64,000 nt of DNA, taken from NCBI GenBank assembly GCA_020631935.1, contig JACKGP010000002.1, positions 186,001 to 250,000 on the forward strand, written 5' to 3'. The DNA is from Candidatus Nomurabacteria bacterium (GTDB lineage: Bacteria; Patescibacteriota; Saccharimonadia; Saccharimonadales; Saccharimonadaceae). Both the position numbers and the translations under genes were made by a program. Below the pieces are notes generated by a model that saw nothing but the letters and a program-made list of their open reading frames with translations, ran no database searches and was not told the DNA's origin. Of this stretch, positions 37,563-46,061 are shown one piece after another (the stretch's first letter is position 1; every line of letters begins with the position of its first letter).

Positions 37563-38017
37563 AGGTTCTCCTTGATTTTTTCGGCTATTACCTGCAAAAC
37601 TTCTCCATCAACAATATGGTCAATTTTCTCTTTTCGTGGATACCACTGCGTATCCTCAAAAGTTTCATTTGCTATGGTTACAGGCTTGTCATATCTTGGG
37701 TGAATATGCCAGTGTACATGCGTTTCTTGACCACTCATAGCGGCGAGATTCATTAGGCACGACCAGTTGAAATGATTTGGTTGAAATGCTTTTTGCACAG
37801 CAGACTCAAGACGCTTAACAAGTATTTCAAAGTCTTTCCAATCTTCTTCATCAAGATCGGAAAGCGACGCTTTATGCTCGAGTAGAGTTACGAAGGATTT
37901 TCCTAAGAATTGTTGGTTCGAGTCGAGGACGACTCGCCATTTTTCTGTTTCAATAATTTGTACGTCTTTGCCATTGTTGTGCGTAGCTAGGATTGGACAG
38001 ATTTCGCAATTATTCAT
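37559..38017 (-). CDS. E2 cargo: HIT-family protein
   Basis: 152 aa. The histidine triad HVHWHIH (about residues 105-111) marks nucleotide hydrolases or transferases acting on alpha-phosphates. N-terminal CEICPIL...IIETEKWRVVLDSNQQFLGKSFVTLLEH is typical of HIT proteins. With the kinase-like and NUDIX genes it gives a cargo focused on nucleotide or phosphate chemistry. Confidence 0.88.
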   Translation of the reverse strand: MNNCEICPILATHNNGKDVQIIETEKWRVVLDSNQQFLGKSFVTLLEHKASLSDLDEEDWKDFEILVKRLESAVQKAFQPNHFNWSCLMNLAAMSGQETHVHWHIHPRYDKPVTIANETFEDTQWYPRKEKIDHIVDGEVLQVIAEKIKENL

Positions 38018-38039
38018 ATCTTAATTGTAGCAGGAATAG

Positions 38040-38280
38040 TGCGGAGCACGGCGGCTATGCCGCCACAGCGAAGCCCCGCCGCCTCTGCCAATGCTGGCAG
38101 TCGAACCACCAGAAAACACCCTTTTCAACTACAAAATAAATCTCGGCGAGGGAAAATCAAAAAATAAGGCAAAGGGTTTTTCTGGTGGGGCGAGCGGGCG
38201 TTTCACGCCCGCAGGCGTCGGGGCTGAGCTTTAGCACTTCGTGGTAAAATAGGTTCGAGCGGAAAGGTAGAAACATACCA
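38040..38280 (+). repeat. E2 inverted repeat b, right copy
   Basis: 241 bp, complement of 35630-35870 with one mismatch. It ends with TACCA before the displaced tRNA-Arg terminator. Confidence 0.92.
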
Positions 38281-38282
38281 AA

Positions 38283-38317
38283 AAGACAGCTGTCTGACAG
38301 CTGCCCTTTTTAATTTA
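38283..38317. terminator. Displaced tRNA-Arg terminator / ndk terminator
   Basis: Palindrome CAGCTGTC...GACAGCTG followed by CCCTTTTTAATTT on the plus strand and by AAAAA (U-run) on the minus strand. It directly follows the right end of E2 and separates it from convergent ndk. Confidence 0.75.
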
Positions 38318-38329
38318 TAGATCCACTAT

Positions 38330-38839
38330 CTATCTTGTAAACTTTTCGTTTAGTATTTCGTAGTCATAAAGCTCGCTATCGCTAAACCAATGGTCAATCT
38401 CGCGGACTGCATCTTCTACGTCTCCAGACGCATGAATGAGGTTAGGTATGCCCTTATTCTTTCCATCGGCATATTCAAAGCTCATGTGGCTAAAGTCTCC
38501 ACGAATTGTACCTGGAGCTGACGACTTTGGTTCGGTTCCGCCAACCATCTTTCGCACCAATGCCACAGCGTCTACCCCCTCAAACACCATCGCGATTACA
38601 GGACCTTCACCCATCAATGATAGCGTAACGTCAAATGCTTTTTCGCCACGTCGCGTAACCATGTGGCCGATGTCTTCGTAATGTTTATAGTAGTGATCGC
38701 GATCTGGCGCAATCATTTTTGTACCTATAATCTTTAGTCCAACTCGCTCAAAGCGAGTTAGTATCTCACCTACAAGACCGCGCTGCACTGTATCTGGCTT
38801 AAATAATACTAATGTCTGCTCAATATGAGGTTTTGTCAT
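38330..38839 (-). CDS. ndk: Nucleoside diphosphate kinase
   Basis: 169 aa, somewhat longer than the usual 140-150. Transfers phosphate between nucleoside tri- and diphosphates via a phosphohistidine. TLVLFKPDTVQRGLVGEI at the start and NLIHASGD with the active His (about residue 135) are diagnostic. AAGGAG precedes the ATG. Single gene, divergent from the Xer recombinase. Confidence 0.95.
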   Translation of the reverse strand: MTKPHIEQTLVLFKPDTVQRGLVGEILTRFERVGLKIIGTKMIAPDRDHYYKHYEDIGHMVTRRGEKAFDVTLSLMGEGPVIAMVFEGVDAVALVRKMVGGTEPKSSAPGTIRGDFSHMSFEYADGKNKGIPNLIHASGDVEDAVREIDHWFSDSELYDYEILNEKFTR

Positions 38840-38910
38840 ATTTCTCCTTTTTTACTAAAACTATTGTATCAGATATATGGTCAGTCATGTTAACAGGATA
38901 TAATGGTAAT

Positions 38911-39819
38911 ATGTTTACCTCGGAACTAATACTGGATTTCATAGAATCACTAGAGGTTGAGGGTGGTAGATCTAGCAAAACCGCCGAAAACTACAAGCTA
39001 TATTTAGAGCGCTTTGTTGAATATACAGAAGATATAAAAGTTGAAAAAATAACTACAGAAACAATCAGAAAGTATCGTCTATGGCTAAATCGTTATGAGA
39101 ACGACAACGGTGATGGCTTGACAACACTAACTCAAAGCTACCATCTTATAGCTTTGCGCGGATTCCTTCGCTACCTATCCGAACGAAACATAACTAGCCT
39201 TGCGCCAGATAAAATCCGCCTACCCAAAACAACCCGAAAACAGGTCACATTCCTACATTACGAGGAAATTCAACAACTACTAGATGCCATCAATCTATCC
39301 AAGGAAGAGGGCTTGCGTGATCGGGCCATCATAGAGCTACTGTTTTCTAGTGGGCTGCGCGTATCAGAGCTAACAAACTTAAATCGCGGACACGTAAACA
39401 CATCTAGGCGTGAGTTCATGGTGCGCGGTAAGGGTCAGAAAGATCGACCAGTTTTCGTTAGCAATTCTGCTGCAGAGCATGTCGAAAATTATCTAAAGGC
39501 CAGACTGGACAACCTCCCTCCCCTATTTTTAAGTTATAGCCGAAATAATATATCTAGCACCAGTGGCGACTACCGACGACTTGGACCGCGCAGTGTTCAG
39601 CGCATGATTAGTAAATATGCTCGTCTCGCTGGCATAACTAAACATGTCAGCCCACACACCTTGCGTCATAGTTTTGCGACGGATTTGCTTATGAATGGCG
39701 CCGACTTGCGCAGCGTTCAATCAATGCTAGGCCATAGTAATATCTCTACAACTCAGGTATACACGCATGTTACAGATGAACACCTACGTGATGTACACGA
39801 AAGATTTCATAGTAACTAA
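38911..39819 (+). CDS. xerC: XerC/XerD-type tyrosine recombinase
   Basis: 302 aa. N-terminal SAM-like domain and C-terminal catalytic domain with SGLRVSELTNL (Arg), GKGQKDR (Lys), HTLRHSFAT (His-Arg), LGHSNISTTQVYTH (His and nucleophile Tyr). The length and lack of element context suggest the chromosome-dimer resolvase; XerC versus XerD cannot be told. Start: ATG 38911, exactly 6 nt after TATAAT (38899-38904) and without a ribosome site, so leaderless. The frame opens 99 nt earlier over the ndk start region. Confidence 0.88.
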   Translation: MFTSELILDFIESLEVEGGRSSKTAENYKLYLERFVEYTEDIKVEKITTETIRKYRLWLNRYENDNGDGLTTLTQSYHLIALRGFLRYLSERNITSLAPDKIRLPKTTRKQVTFLHYEEIQQLLDAINLSKEEGLRDRAIIELLFSSGLRVSELTNLNRGHVNTSRREFMVRGKGQKDRPVFVSNSAAEHVENYLKARLDNLPPLFLSYSRNNISSTSGDYRRLGPRSVQRMISKYARLAGITKHVSPHTLRHSFATDLLMNGADLRSVQSMLGHSNISTTQVYTHVTDEHLRDVHERFHSN

Positions 39820-39836
39820 GTCAGCGATGTCTACGG

Positions 39837-41048
39837 TTAAGGTTCACACTCGGGGTTGTTCCTGTAATCGTTGGCATTGTCAGAAACCGAGAAATCCTTG
39901 CACAAATCACCATTAACATCAATGGTTGCCAATGGATAATTGCCAGCTGAGAGGTCGATTCTAGCTTCAACTCTCCTAAACATATCGTTAGCCCTGCCCG
40001 TAACATCTACAGCCGGAGCAACGACGCTAATAGGTTTGCCAGTAGAATCAATGGCTTCTATCATATAGTCAGTGTCGCCATAGATTGCACCCAGTTGTAG
40101 ATATAGTTTTTTCAAATTTTCTTTTTTTGGAATAATAGTAACCGAGCAAGCAAACCCGCCCCCCTCGTAGCTATCTTCACTGCAATGAGAGGGTATTGAA
40201 TTTTTTCTAGAAGCCTCACGAAGTGTCCTTATGTCCTCCGCGGAAGCATGGATGTCGACGGGCAATGCCGTCTCTGAAGGATACAAAAATAACGTACTAG
40301 TACTATTACTATTTCCAGGAGATGTATCAAAATTGAAGTCATCTGCACTTATGCTACTGCCGTGTTGGATTATTTGCGTGCGCAACATCGGTGGAGTTCG
40401 ACTACTGTCCTCAGACCACGGCTCGCCACTACCCCCTCCCATAGGAAGCTCACCTACTGGATTAGATGGGAATTTAAAGCTACTACTTCCATCTAGGCTA
40501 TCGGCTTTTTTCTTAAACCAGCTAATCTTTAGTTTTCTGATGTCGCTACCCGCTGCCCCAGAGTCTACGACGATTAGCTTTGACGTGCCGCTATTAACCG
40601 AGCCTAATATTTCTTTGGATGTATACCTAACGGTCGCACAGGTGTATGCCTGATCCATACTGTTGCCACTTTGGTCTGTCGGATTTAAGCGAATTTTTAC
40701 CTCCTCCGTGGTGTTGCTGTGGAGTCCGCGACTAACAGCTGTGCACTTACCTCCGTCGTCTTCAACAGCAGACTCTATTCTTACACATTCACCTACTTCG
40801 GGGGCTGGAGTAGGACTAGTTGACCTCTTGCAATCATTATATTTTAGGAGTAGGCGCTTTGCATCCTCCACGCCAGCTAGAGCTGAGTCATAGGCACTAG
40901 CAGATAAGTCCGTGTCCATAGTTTGTTGTTGATTTCGTAACATAACACTCACAAAACTGGCCGAAACTATAAGCACCAATAGCGCACTGAAAATTACTAC
41001 GAATATCGAGACTCCGCCCCTTTTAAACAAATTATTCCTTTTTAGCAT
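39837..41048 (-). CDS. PilX-like minor pilin/assembly protein
   Basis: 403 aa. Short basic leader KRNNLFKRGG followed by a hydrophobic helix (VSIFVVIFSALLVLIVSASF) as in PilX-type proteins; the glutamate at +5 of classical pilins is missing. A large cysteine-containing extracellular domain follows. It is the last gene of the minor-pilin cluster 43187-39837. Probably incorporated in or priming the pilus. Confidence 0.75.
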   Translation of the reverse strand: MLKRNNLFKRGGVSIFVVIFSALLVLIVSASFVSVMLRNQQQTMDTDLSASAYDSALAGVEDAKRLLLKYNDCKRSTSPTPAPEVGECVRIESAVEDDGGKCTAVSRGLHSNTTEEVKIRLNPTDQSGNSMDQAYTCATVRYTSKEILGSVNSGTSKLIVVDSGAAGSDIRKLKISWFKKKADSLDGSSSFKFPSNPVGELPMGGGSGEPWSEDSSRTPPMLRTQIIQHGSSISADDFNFDTSPGNSNSTSTLFLYPSETALPVDIHASAEDIRTLREASRKNSIPSHCSEDSYEGGGFACSVTIIPKKENLKKLYLQLGAIYGDTDYMIEAIDSTGKPISVVAPAVDVTGRANDMFRRVEARIDLSAGNYPLATIDVNGDLCKDFSVSDNANDYRNNPECEP

Positions 41049-41063
41049 CCTATATACTCTCTA

Positions 41064-41804
41064 TTACCCATTACCTGTTCTAATTATAACCTTAAAATCA
41101 TTCACTGCACAGTATTCTCCGCCAGACTGGTTATCGCTAGGGGGCTTGCAGCGCCCAGTGCTATCGTCTATTTCACTAGACCTTCCTGTGCCAATCCTGA
41201 AATTAACCGTCAAAAGACTTACATCCGGGTCTCCTTCAAGATTCATGACACCTGAAGTGTTTACCTCAAAGCTCATTGGCGCCAGACCACGGTCACCCCC
41301 GCCTAGTACCTCTGTCATCTTTATGCCCGTATGTGCGTCTTTATACTGACTTAGTATATTGTTGTAGGTTAATATTCCGTGTCCGCCAGTCGGACATAAA
41401 ACCCCACCCTGATCTCTTAGTTTTCCAACGCGCGGAATTACTTCATCATATACCAACGCATTACTTGTTGCATTACCTGACCCAGCGGACTCTGCAGCCT
41501 CTATACTTTTTACTGTATTTATAAGATAGCTGTAGCTACCTGTGCAAATTACCTTACTACCGCCACTACCGTCCAGTGACTTTGTTTTAAGTTCTGATAG
41601 TTTAGCGGCTCCAAGCGTACGCTTTAAATCTGTAATCAGCTCTGAACCAGACTGATTAAGGTCTTTCATAGTGATCCCTCGACTGTATAAGTTGCCAACA
41701 TGGATGGTTAGCGTAGCTATGGCAAGCAGTAGCATTGATACAAATGCCATTGCAAGCATTAGCTCTACTATAGTAAACCCTCTTGATCCACTACTATTTG
41801 ACAT
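41064..41804 (-). CDS. Type IV pilin-like protein (minor pilin)
   Basis: 246 aa with a class III prepilin signal GSRGFTIVELMLAMAF: cleavage after Gly, Phe+1, Glu+5. The extracellular domain has four cysteines and ends CAVNDFKVIIRTGNG. It overlaps the upstream pilin gene by 11 nt, so the cluster is translated as a unit. Processed by the peptidase at 43220. Confidence 0.85.
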   Translation of the reverse strand: MSNSSGSRGFTIVELMLAMAFVSMLLLAIATLTIHVGNLYSRGITMKDLNQSGSELITDLKRTLGAAKLSELKTKSLDGSGGSKVICTGSYSYLINTVKSIEAAESAGSGNATSNALVYDEVIPRVGKLRDQGGVLCPTGGHGILTYNNILSQYKDAHTGIKMTEVLGGGDRGLAPMSFEVNTSGVMNLEGDPDVSLLTVNFRIGTGRSSEIDDSTGRCKPPSDNQSGGEYCAVNDFKVIIRTGNG

Positions 41805-42441
41805 GTAGCCTCACTATTGTGCCAATTGTACGTGGCTGGCTACTGTATGCAGACGACCAGCATGCCCTAATGTGAAAATCCACCACAGGCTTTATCTCAG
41901 AACTACCGCTAGCTGTTACACTCCTACTTTTTACACCCTCTATCCAAAGCCCGTGAGCAGTCGGTTGCGCCGTTGGTGCTGGATAGCTTAACTGAGAATA
42001 GGGCGGTACACCAGACCCAGCTTCAGACATGGGCTTGATTGAGCCCGATGGTATAAGCTTGCCATTTATTGGGTTAACCGCAAAAGCCTTTTGCGGAATC
42101 TCTGTTATGCAGGTAGGTTTGCCGAACTCAGACGCGGTGCCATCAGTTATAACGTTATCGTCTTTAATGATATCCATAAACTTATTAGCCAACGTTCCGG
42201 CTGCCAGATTCGGGCTGGACTCAGCCATGTAGGCATGGTGTAGAAATCGTAGCGTCTCGGCCTGAGCATCTATCTCATTTCGTACCAAAGTTGATTCCAA
42301 TGCATCCTGCGCCATAGATATACTTCTGTTCATTACAGCTAAAGCGCCCACGGCTATCATAGAGAATATACTAAGTGCCATCATTACCTCTATTATGGTA
42401 TCGCCTCTGCGACCCACACTGCTTCCTACTATTCGGAACAT
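41794..42441 (-). CDS. Type IV pilin-like protein with unusual +1 residue
   Basis: 215 aa from the ATG at 42441 (GAGGGCGG upstream; a longer frame starts at 42501). Prepilin signal VGRRGDTIIEVMMALSIF: Asp stands at +1 where Phe or Met is usual, Glu+5 is kept. The C-terminus VDFHIRACWSS is copied as a 57-bp fragment at 15161-15217. It overlaps both neighbours. Confidence 0.83.
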   Translation of the reverse strand: MFRIVGSSVGRRGDTIIEVMMALSIFSMIAVGALAVMNRSISMAQDALESTLVRNEIDAQAETLRFLHHAYMAESSPNLAAGTLANKFMDIIKDDNVITDGTASEFGKPTCITEIPQKAFAVNPINGKLIPSGSIKPMSEAGSGVPPYSQLSYPAPTAQPTAHGLWIEGVKSRSVTASGSSEIKPVVDFHIRACWSSAYSSQPRTIGTIVRLHVK

Positions 42442-43187
42442 TTGCCGCCCTCTGGATCTGGGGTATCGACCTGACTTACGCCACCGGGCCCGTTTGACCA
42501 TTTAGCTATCATTACAGCTCGTTCGGGCGAAGTAGTCCAGCCGCTCCTGTCAATACAGATATATCGATCCTTTTGATTTGTATCGATTGCATCAAGTCCG
42601 GCAGTAAATAAATTCAGTCCCGCTGCCATGCCTGGGTTACTCAAATCTTCACGAATTACATAGCTATATACGTTACCGCTCCGTGGTGATCTTAATATTA
42701 TGATTGACGCCTTTTTCTTGCTTCCGGCCAGTTTAGTGTCCCACGGCAATGACTCTGTTCGTACGGTTCCCCAATCTATTACCGGTCGATGTGCCGAGAT
42801 TATCTTAGCATCCGAGGATGAGCCATCTAGTGACACAGCAGGATTGGGCTCTTTTCGACCCACTAGATTATAGCTCCTTATTTCTCCGCTAGTAGAGATT
42901 GCCATTAGCCTACCCATAATAACGCAATCGGCCGCACCCCTGAGGGATGGATTACCCGAGTCATCCGGACATTTTTTACCATTCTCCCGATTGTTGAATA
43001 TTTGAGTTGTGTTGACAAATTCTCGTTGAACCAAGCTCTGAAAGGTATTTACGGCATCCTTATATCGCTGATTATTTATACCCAACGTTGCAGTAGCCAT
43101 GATTCCCACAGCTAGCAAGCCACTAATTGCGAGGAACATCATCACCTCTACAATAGTAAACCCACGCCGTCCTCTGAAACTACCCAT
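42429..43187 (-). CDS. Type IV pilin-like protein (minor pilin)
   Basis: 252 aa. Prepilin signal RGRRGFTIVEVMMFLAISG with Phe+1 and Glu+5. The extracellular part has paired cysteines (CPDDSG...CVIMG, CIDRSG...CSE). First gene of the four-gene minor pilin cluster, 32 nt after the peptidase gene. Confidence 0.85.
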   Translation of the reverse strand: MGSFRGRRGFTIVEVMMFLAISGLLAVGIMATATLGINNQRYKDAVNTFQSLVQREFVNTTQIFNNRENGKKCPDDSGNPSLRGAADCVIMGRLMAISTSGEIRSYNLVGRKEPNPAVSLDGSSSDAKIISAHRPVIDWGTVRTESLPWDTKLAGSKKKASIIILRSPRSGNVYSYVIREDLSNPGMAAGLNLFTAGLDAIDTNQKDRYICIDRSGWTTSPERAVMIAKWSNGPGGVSQVDTPDPEGGKCSE

Positions 43188-43219
43188 TTGATGTAATTAT
43201 AGCACAAGCGTAATCAACA

Positions 43220-44128
43220 CTAGGCTATAAAACTAGAAAGTCCGAGATACCAGTCTATTATCGACTCCCCCCAGAGTAGTGAAATGGCAAATCCCACAAT
43301 CATTAATGGCCCGAAGGGCACGTGTGCCTTCATGGATCTTTTTTTAGTGACTAGAGATGGAAATATAACCAGTATTCCAAGTAGGTTGGCAAGGAATAAC
43401 GCCAGTAGCGACAGCTGCCAGTTGCCCAGCAATAGTCCAAGTGCCAAACCAAGCTCAACATCGCCAAAGCCAACCCAAGTACCTTCGTATCCAAAACGCC
43501 AGCGCGAGTACAGATACAGCGCTAAATATATGCCTGAAAATACCACAACAGACCAAAATATAGCAGAGATCGAATCAAAGCCGCCACCTGCTTGTAGCAC
43601 TTTGGCTGCTGCTATGATCATAGACGCTACTATTAGCGGATACATGACTATACTCGGTATTAGTAGCCACTTTATGTCGTAGGCAAAGACTATCGCCATC
43701 AGTACAATAGCTATAGCCCAAAATACAAATAGCATCATTTCGCCGCTAAGGATGGAGTTACTTCCCCACACTAATGCAAGCGTTGCAAACGATATCGCTA
43801 CGCCCAGTTCTATAACTAGCTCAAACCAGCCGATTGGTTTTTTGCAGTAACGACATCTCCCGCCAGTACTAATCCAGCTTAGCAGTGGCAACAGATCGTA
43901 CCATGAAAGTATATGACCACAGTGAAGACACCTGGAGCGATCAGTCTGCAGAGTAGTCTTCGCCAGTGGTATTAGCTGCTTTAACTCATTTTTTTCATGT
44001 TTTGTTAGCTTAATTCCCAGGCGTTTATCTTCGACCAGCTGCCTTGCCCGAAGGCGCCACACCATAGCACCAGCAAAACTGCCAAAGGCCAAGCCAAGTA
44101 GTGCCATAGACGCTATCAGTATACTCAT
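43220..44128 (-). CDS. pilD: Prepilin peptidase
   Basis: 302-aa polytopic aspartyl protease that cleaves and may N-methylate prepilins. The cytoplasmic loop has two CxxC pairs (CLHCG...CRYCKK). Catalytic aspartates are in FAYDIKWLLIPS and GFGDVELG. About seven hydrophobic segments. Its substrates are the pilins on either side. Confidence 0.93.
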   Translation of the reverse strand: MSILIASMALLGLAFGSFAGAMVWRLRARQLVEDKRLGIKLTKHEKNELKQLIPLAKTTLQTDRSRCLHCGHILSWYDLLPLLSWISTGGRCRYCKKPIGWFELVIELGVAISFATLALVWGSNSILSGEMMLFVFWAIAIVLMAIVFAYDIKWLLIPSIVMYPLIVASMIIAAAKVLQAGGGFDSISAIFWSVVVFSGIYLALYLYSRWRFGYEGTWVGFGDVELGLALGLLLGNWQLSLLALFLANLLGILVIFPSLVTKKRSMKAHVPFGPLMIVGFAISLLWGESIIDWYLGLSSFIA

Positions 44129-44206
44129 ACTGTTTGATTATAGCAGCAAGAGCCTATGTATACGGTGCGATATATTTAACACTCACTGTTTAGCATGGCT
44201 ATTGCA

Positions 44207-44241
44207 AAAAATAAAACAGTCATTGCGACTGTTTTATTTTT
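44207..44241 (-). terminator. Terminator after the major pilin candidate
   Basis: Stem AAAAATAAAACAGTC/GACTGTTTTATTTTT, at least 13 bp, then a T-run on the minus strand. It separates the pilin from pilD, as expected for a highly expressed pilin. Confidence 0.85.
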
Positions 44242-44255
44242 TATGGAGATAAAGA

Positions 44256-44735
44256 CTATAGATCCTGGCAGTATAGCTGCTTTTGAGATCCATTACCCTC
44301 TAGCGCAGTGACGACAACAACGCTCCGCGCTGTTCCAGCAACTACCGCGATATTCGCTGATCCTGGGGCGGGGGTTGCAGCTGGACACTTCGCCTTAATC
44401 TTCACCTTAACACCGTCAACGGTAGGTGTTATTCTACCTGCACCCGCTCCACGTTCTACAGTAACTGATGTCACATCATACTGGTCTAGCCGGTCGATAT
44501 ATTTTTGTAACGCAGCACTACTTATACCGGTAAATGACCCTCTGTTGTTAGATCGATACGTATTAACCGCTGCAGCCACTGTACTAACATCATTTTTTCG
44601 AGCCTGATCCCTTTGTCCACGCTGCAAGGCTGGCAGTGCTATAAACACCATTAGCATAATAAGTCCTGCGATCGCAAGAACTAATACAACCTCGATGATT
44701 GTAAAACCTTTTTCTTGTTTCTTTACTGTACCCAT
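44256..44735 (-). CDS. Type IV pilin, major pilin candidate
   Basis: 159 aa from ATG 44735 (GGAAGGAA upstream; the frame opens at 44786). Prepilin signal KKQEKGFTIIEVVLVLAIAG with Phe+1 and Glu+5, followed by the alpha-1 helix and a compact domain with a C-terminal cysteine pair (KAKCPAATP, LYCQDL). It is the simplest and shortest pilin here, has its own terminator and sits alone after pilC, hence major pilin (inference). Confidence 0.85.
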   Translation of the reverse strand: MGTVKKQEKGFTIIEVVLVLAIAGLIMLMVFIALPALQRGQRDQARKNDVSTVAAAVNTYRSNNRGSFTGISSAALQKYIDRLDQYDVTSVTVERGAGAGRITPTVDGVKVKIKAKCPAATPAPGSANIAVVAGTARSVVVVTALEGNGSQKQLYCQDL

Positions 44736-44849
44736 TTGTTCCTTCCACCTTTCTAAAGAACTGTTAATTGCTCGCTTCTGTTTCACCGAAACGACTTATG
44801 CTTATATTACGACAGTGGCTCCTGAATGTCTATAGTCAATGCCAAAATT

Positions 44850-46061
44850 TTACATATTTATATTGTTGACCAGGCTATAAATCGGGAACAAGACAGCGCC
44901 CACCAATCCACCAGCTACGAGAGCCAATACCACCATTAGTATCGGCTCGATGGCTGTAGATATAGCCTTAATTTCTTCATCAATTTCATCTTCATAAACC
45001 TGAGCAGCCTTGCCCATCATTTCGTCAATTTTACCCGATTGTTCACCAATTTTTATCATCTGTGGCACAAATGGCAATATGTAATCCTCTGGCTGCAGCG
45101 CAACCGATAGAGCCTTGCCTCCCTTTACCTTGCCTGCTGCACGGTCTATGCTAGCCGAAACTATAGTATTGTTAACAGACTGCGAGGTTATTTTTAACAT
45201 ATCTAGCATTGGCACACCTGTCTTTAGTAGAGTCTGACCGGTACGGGAGAATCTAGCCATATATAGCTTTCTAAATAATCTCCCAAACATAGGCATATTT
45301 AGCTTCATACTATCTTTAAACTTAATACCCGATTCTGTCTTGAGGAATTGTAGGAAGAAGTATACAGCTACACCAATACCTATAAGCACTAGCCACCAAA
45401 AAGCCGCAAAAAAGTTCGCTGCACCAACAAGTAATTTGGTTAGCAGTGGCAAGGTCTGGTTTAGGTCATCGTATAGTTTTTCAACCTGAGGAACAACCGT
45501 TAGAAGCATGAAGGCGATTACACCCATTATTACTACTAGGACAATCATCGGATACATCATAGCTCCTCTAATTTTGCTCATCATAGCAGCATCTTTTTCT
45601 TGCTGCTCGGCAATACGGCGCAAGGAATCATCTAGGGTTCCCGACGCCTCACCAGCAGCAATAAGTGCTAGAAATATACTATTAAACACATTATCATGCT
45701 TTCCAAAGGCTTCAGAAAGTGATTTTCCACCTTCTACTGCCCCAATAATATCATCGATAATGTTGGCAAATCGTTTATTGCTAGTTTGCTCCCTTACGGT
45801 ATGGAGGCTCTGCACTAAAGGTAAGCCAGCACCGATTAGAGTAGCCAACTGCCTAGTGAACACTACCTTGTCTTTTAGGCCTATGCGCCCGCGAAGACGA
45901 TCTAGTACGCTGTCGCTGCCGTCTAGCTCGCTAATCTTCTGAGGCGCAAAACCCTGACTCATCAGAAGTTTTGCCGCAGCCCGCTCACTTTCAGCCTGAA
46001 TAATCGACTTAACAACTTTGTTAGTCGAAAGATCTTTGGCTTCGTAATTAAACTGTTTCAC
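44850..46061 (-). CDS. pilC: Type IV pilus platform protein
   Basis: 403-aa inner-membrane protein of the GspF/PilC family. Two repeated cytoplasmic domains (FTRQLATLIGAGLPLVQSLHTV; FSRTGQTLLKTGVPMLDMLKI) with three transmembrane segments. It couples the PilB/PilT motors to the growing pilus. Its start codon overlaps the pilT stop by one base. Confidence 0.93.
   Translation of the reverse strand: MKQFNYEAKDLSTNKVVKSIIQAESERAAAKLLMSQGFAPQKISELDGSDSVLDRLRGRIGLKDKVVFTRQLATLIGAGLPLVQSLHTVREQTSNKRFANIIDDIIGAVEGGKSLSEAFGKHDNVFNSIFLALIAAGEASGTLDDSLRRIAEQQEKDAAMMSKIRGAMMYPMIVLVVIMGVIAFMLLTVVPQVEKLYDDLNQTLPLLTKLLVGAANFFAAFWWLVLIGIGVAVYFFLQFLKTESGIKFKDSMKLNMPMFGRLFRKLYMARFSRTGQTLLKTGVPMLDMLKITSQSVNNTIVSASIDRAAGKVKGGKALSVALQPEDYILPFVPQMIKIGEQSGKIDEMMGKAAQVYEDEIDEEIKAISTAIEPILMVVLALVAGGLVGAVLFPIYSLVNNINM

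Larger units (their letters stand above)
33819..38280. mobile_element. Integrative element E2 in tRNA-Arg
   Basis: 4462 bp between two TACCA copies with the same plan as E1: left end, serine recombinase, inverted junction copy, cargo, right end. Repeats a: 33814-33948 and 35499-35634 (one 1-nt gap). Repeats b: 35630-35870 and 38040-38280 (one mismatch). The ends share short blocks with E1, e.g. ACAAAATTG inside the left end and CGCCCCACCAGAAAAACCCT in the right end. Confidence 0.88.

Noticed and set aside
25682..38280. Tandem integrated prophages or conjugative elements
   Set aside because: No capsid, terminase, relaxase or replication genes are present; each element has just one recombinase and two or three cargo genes.
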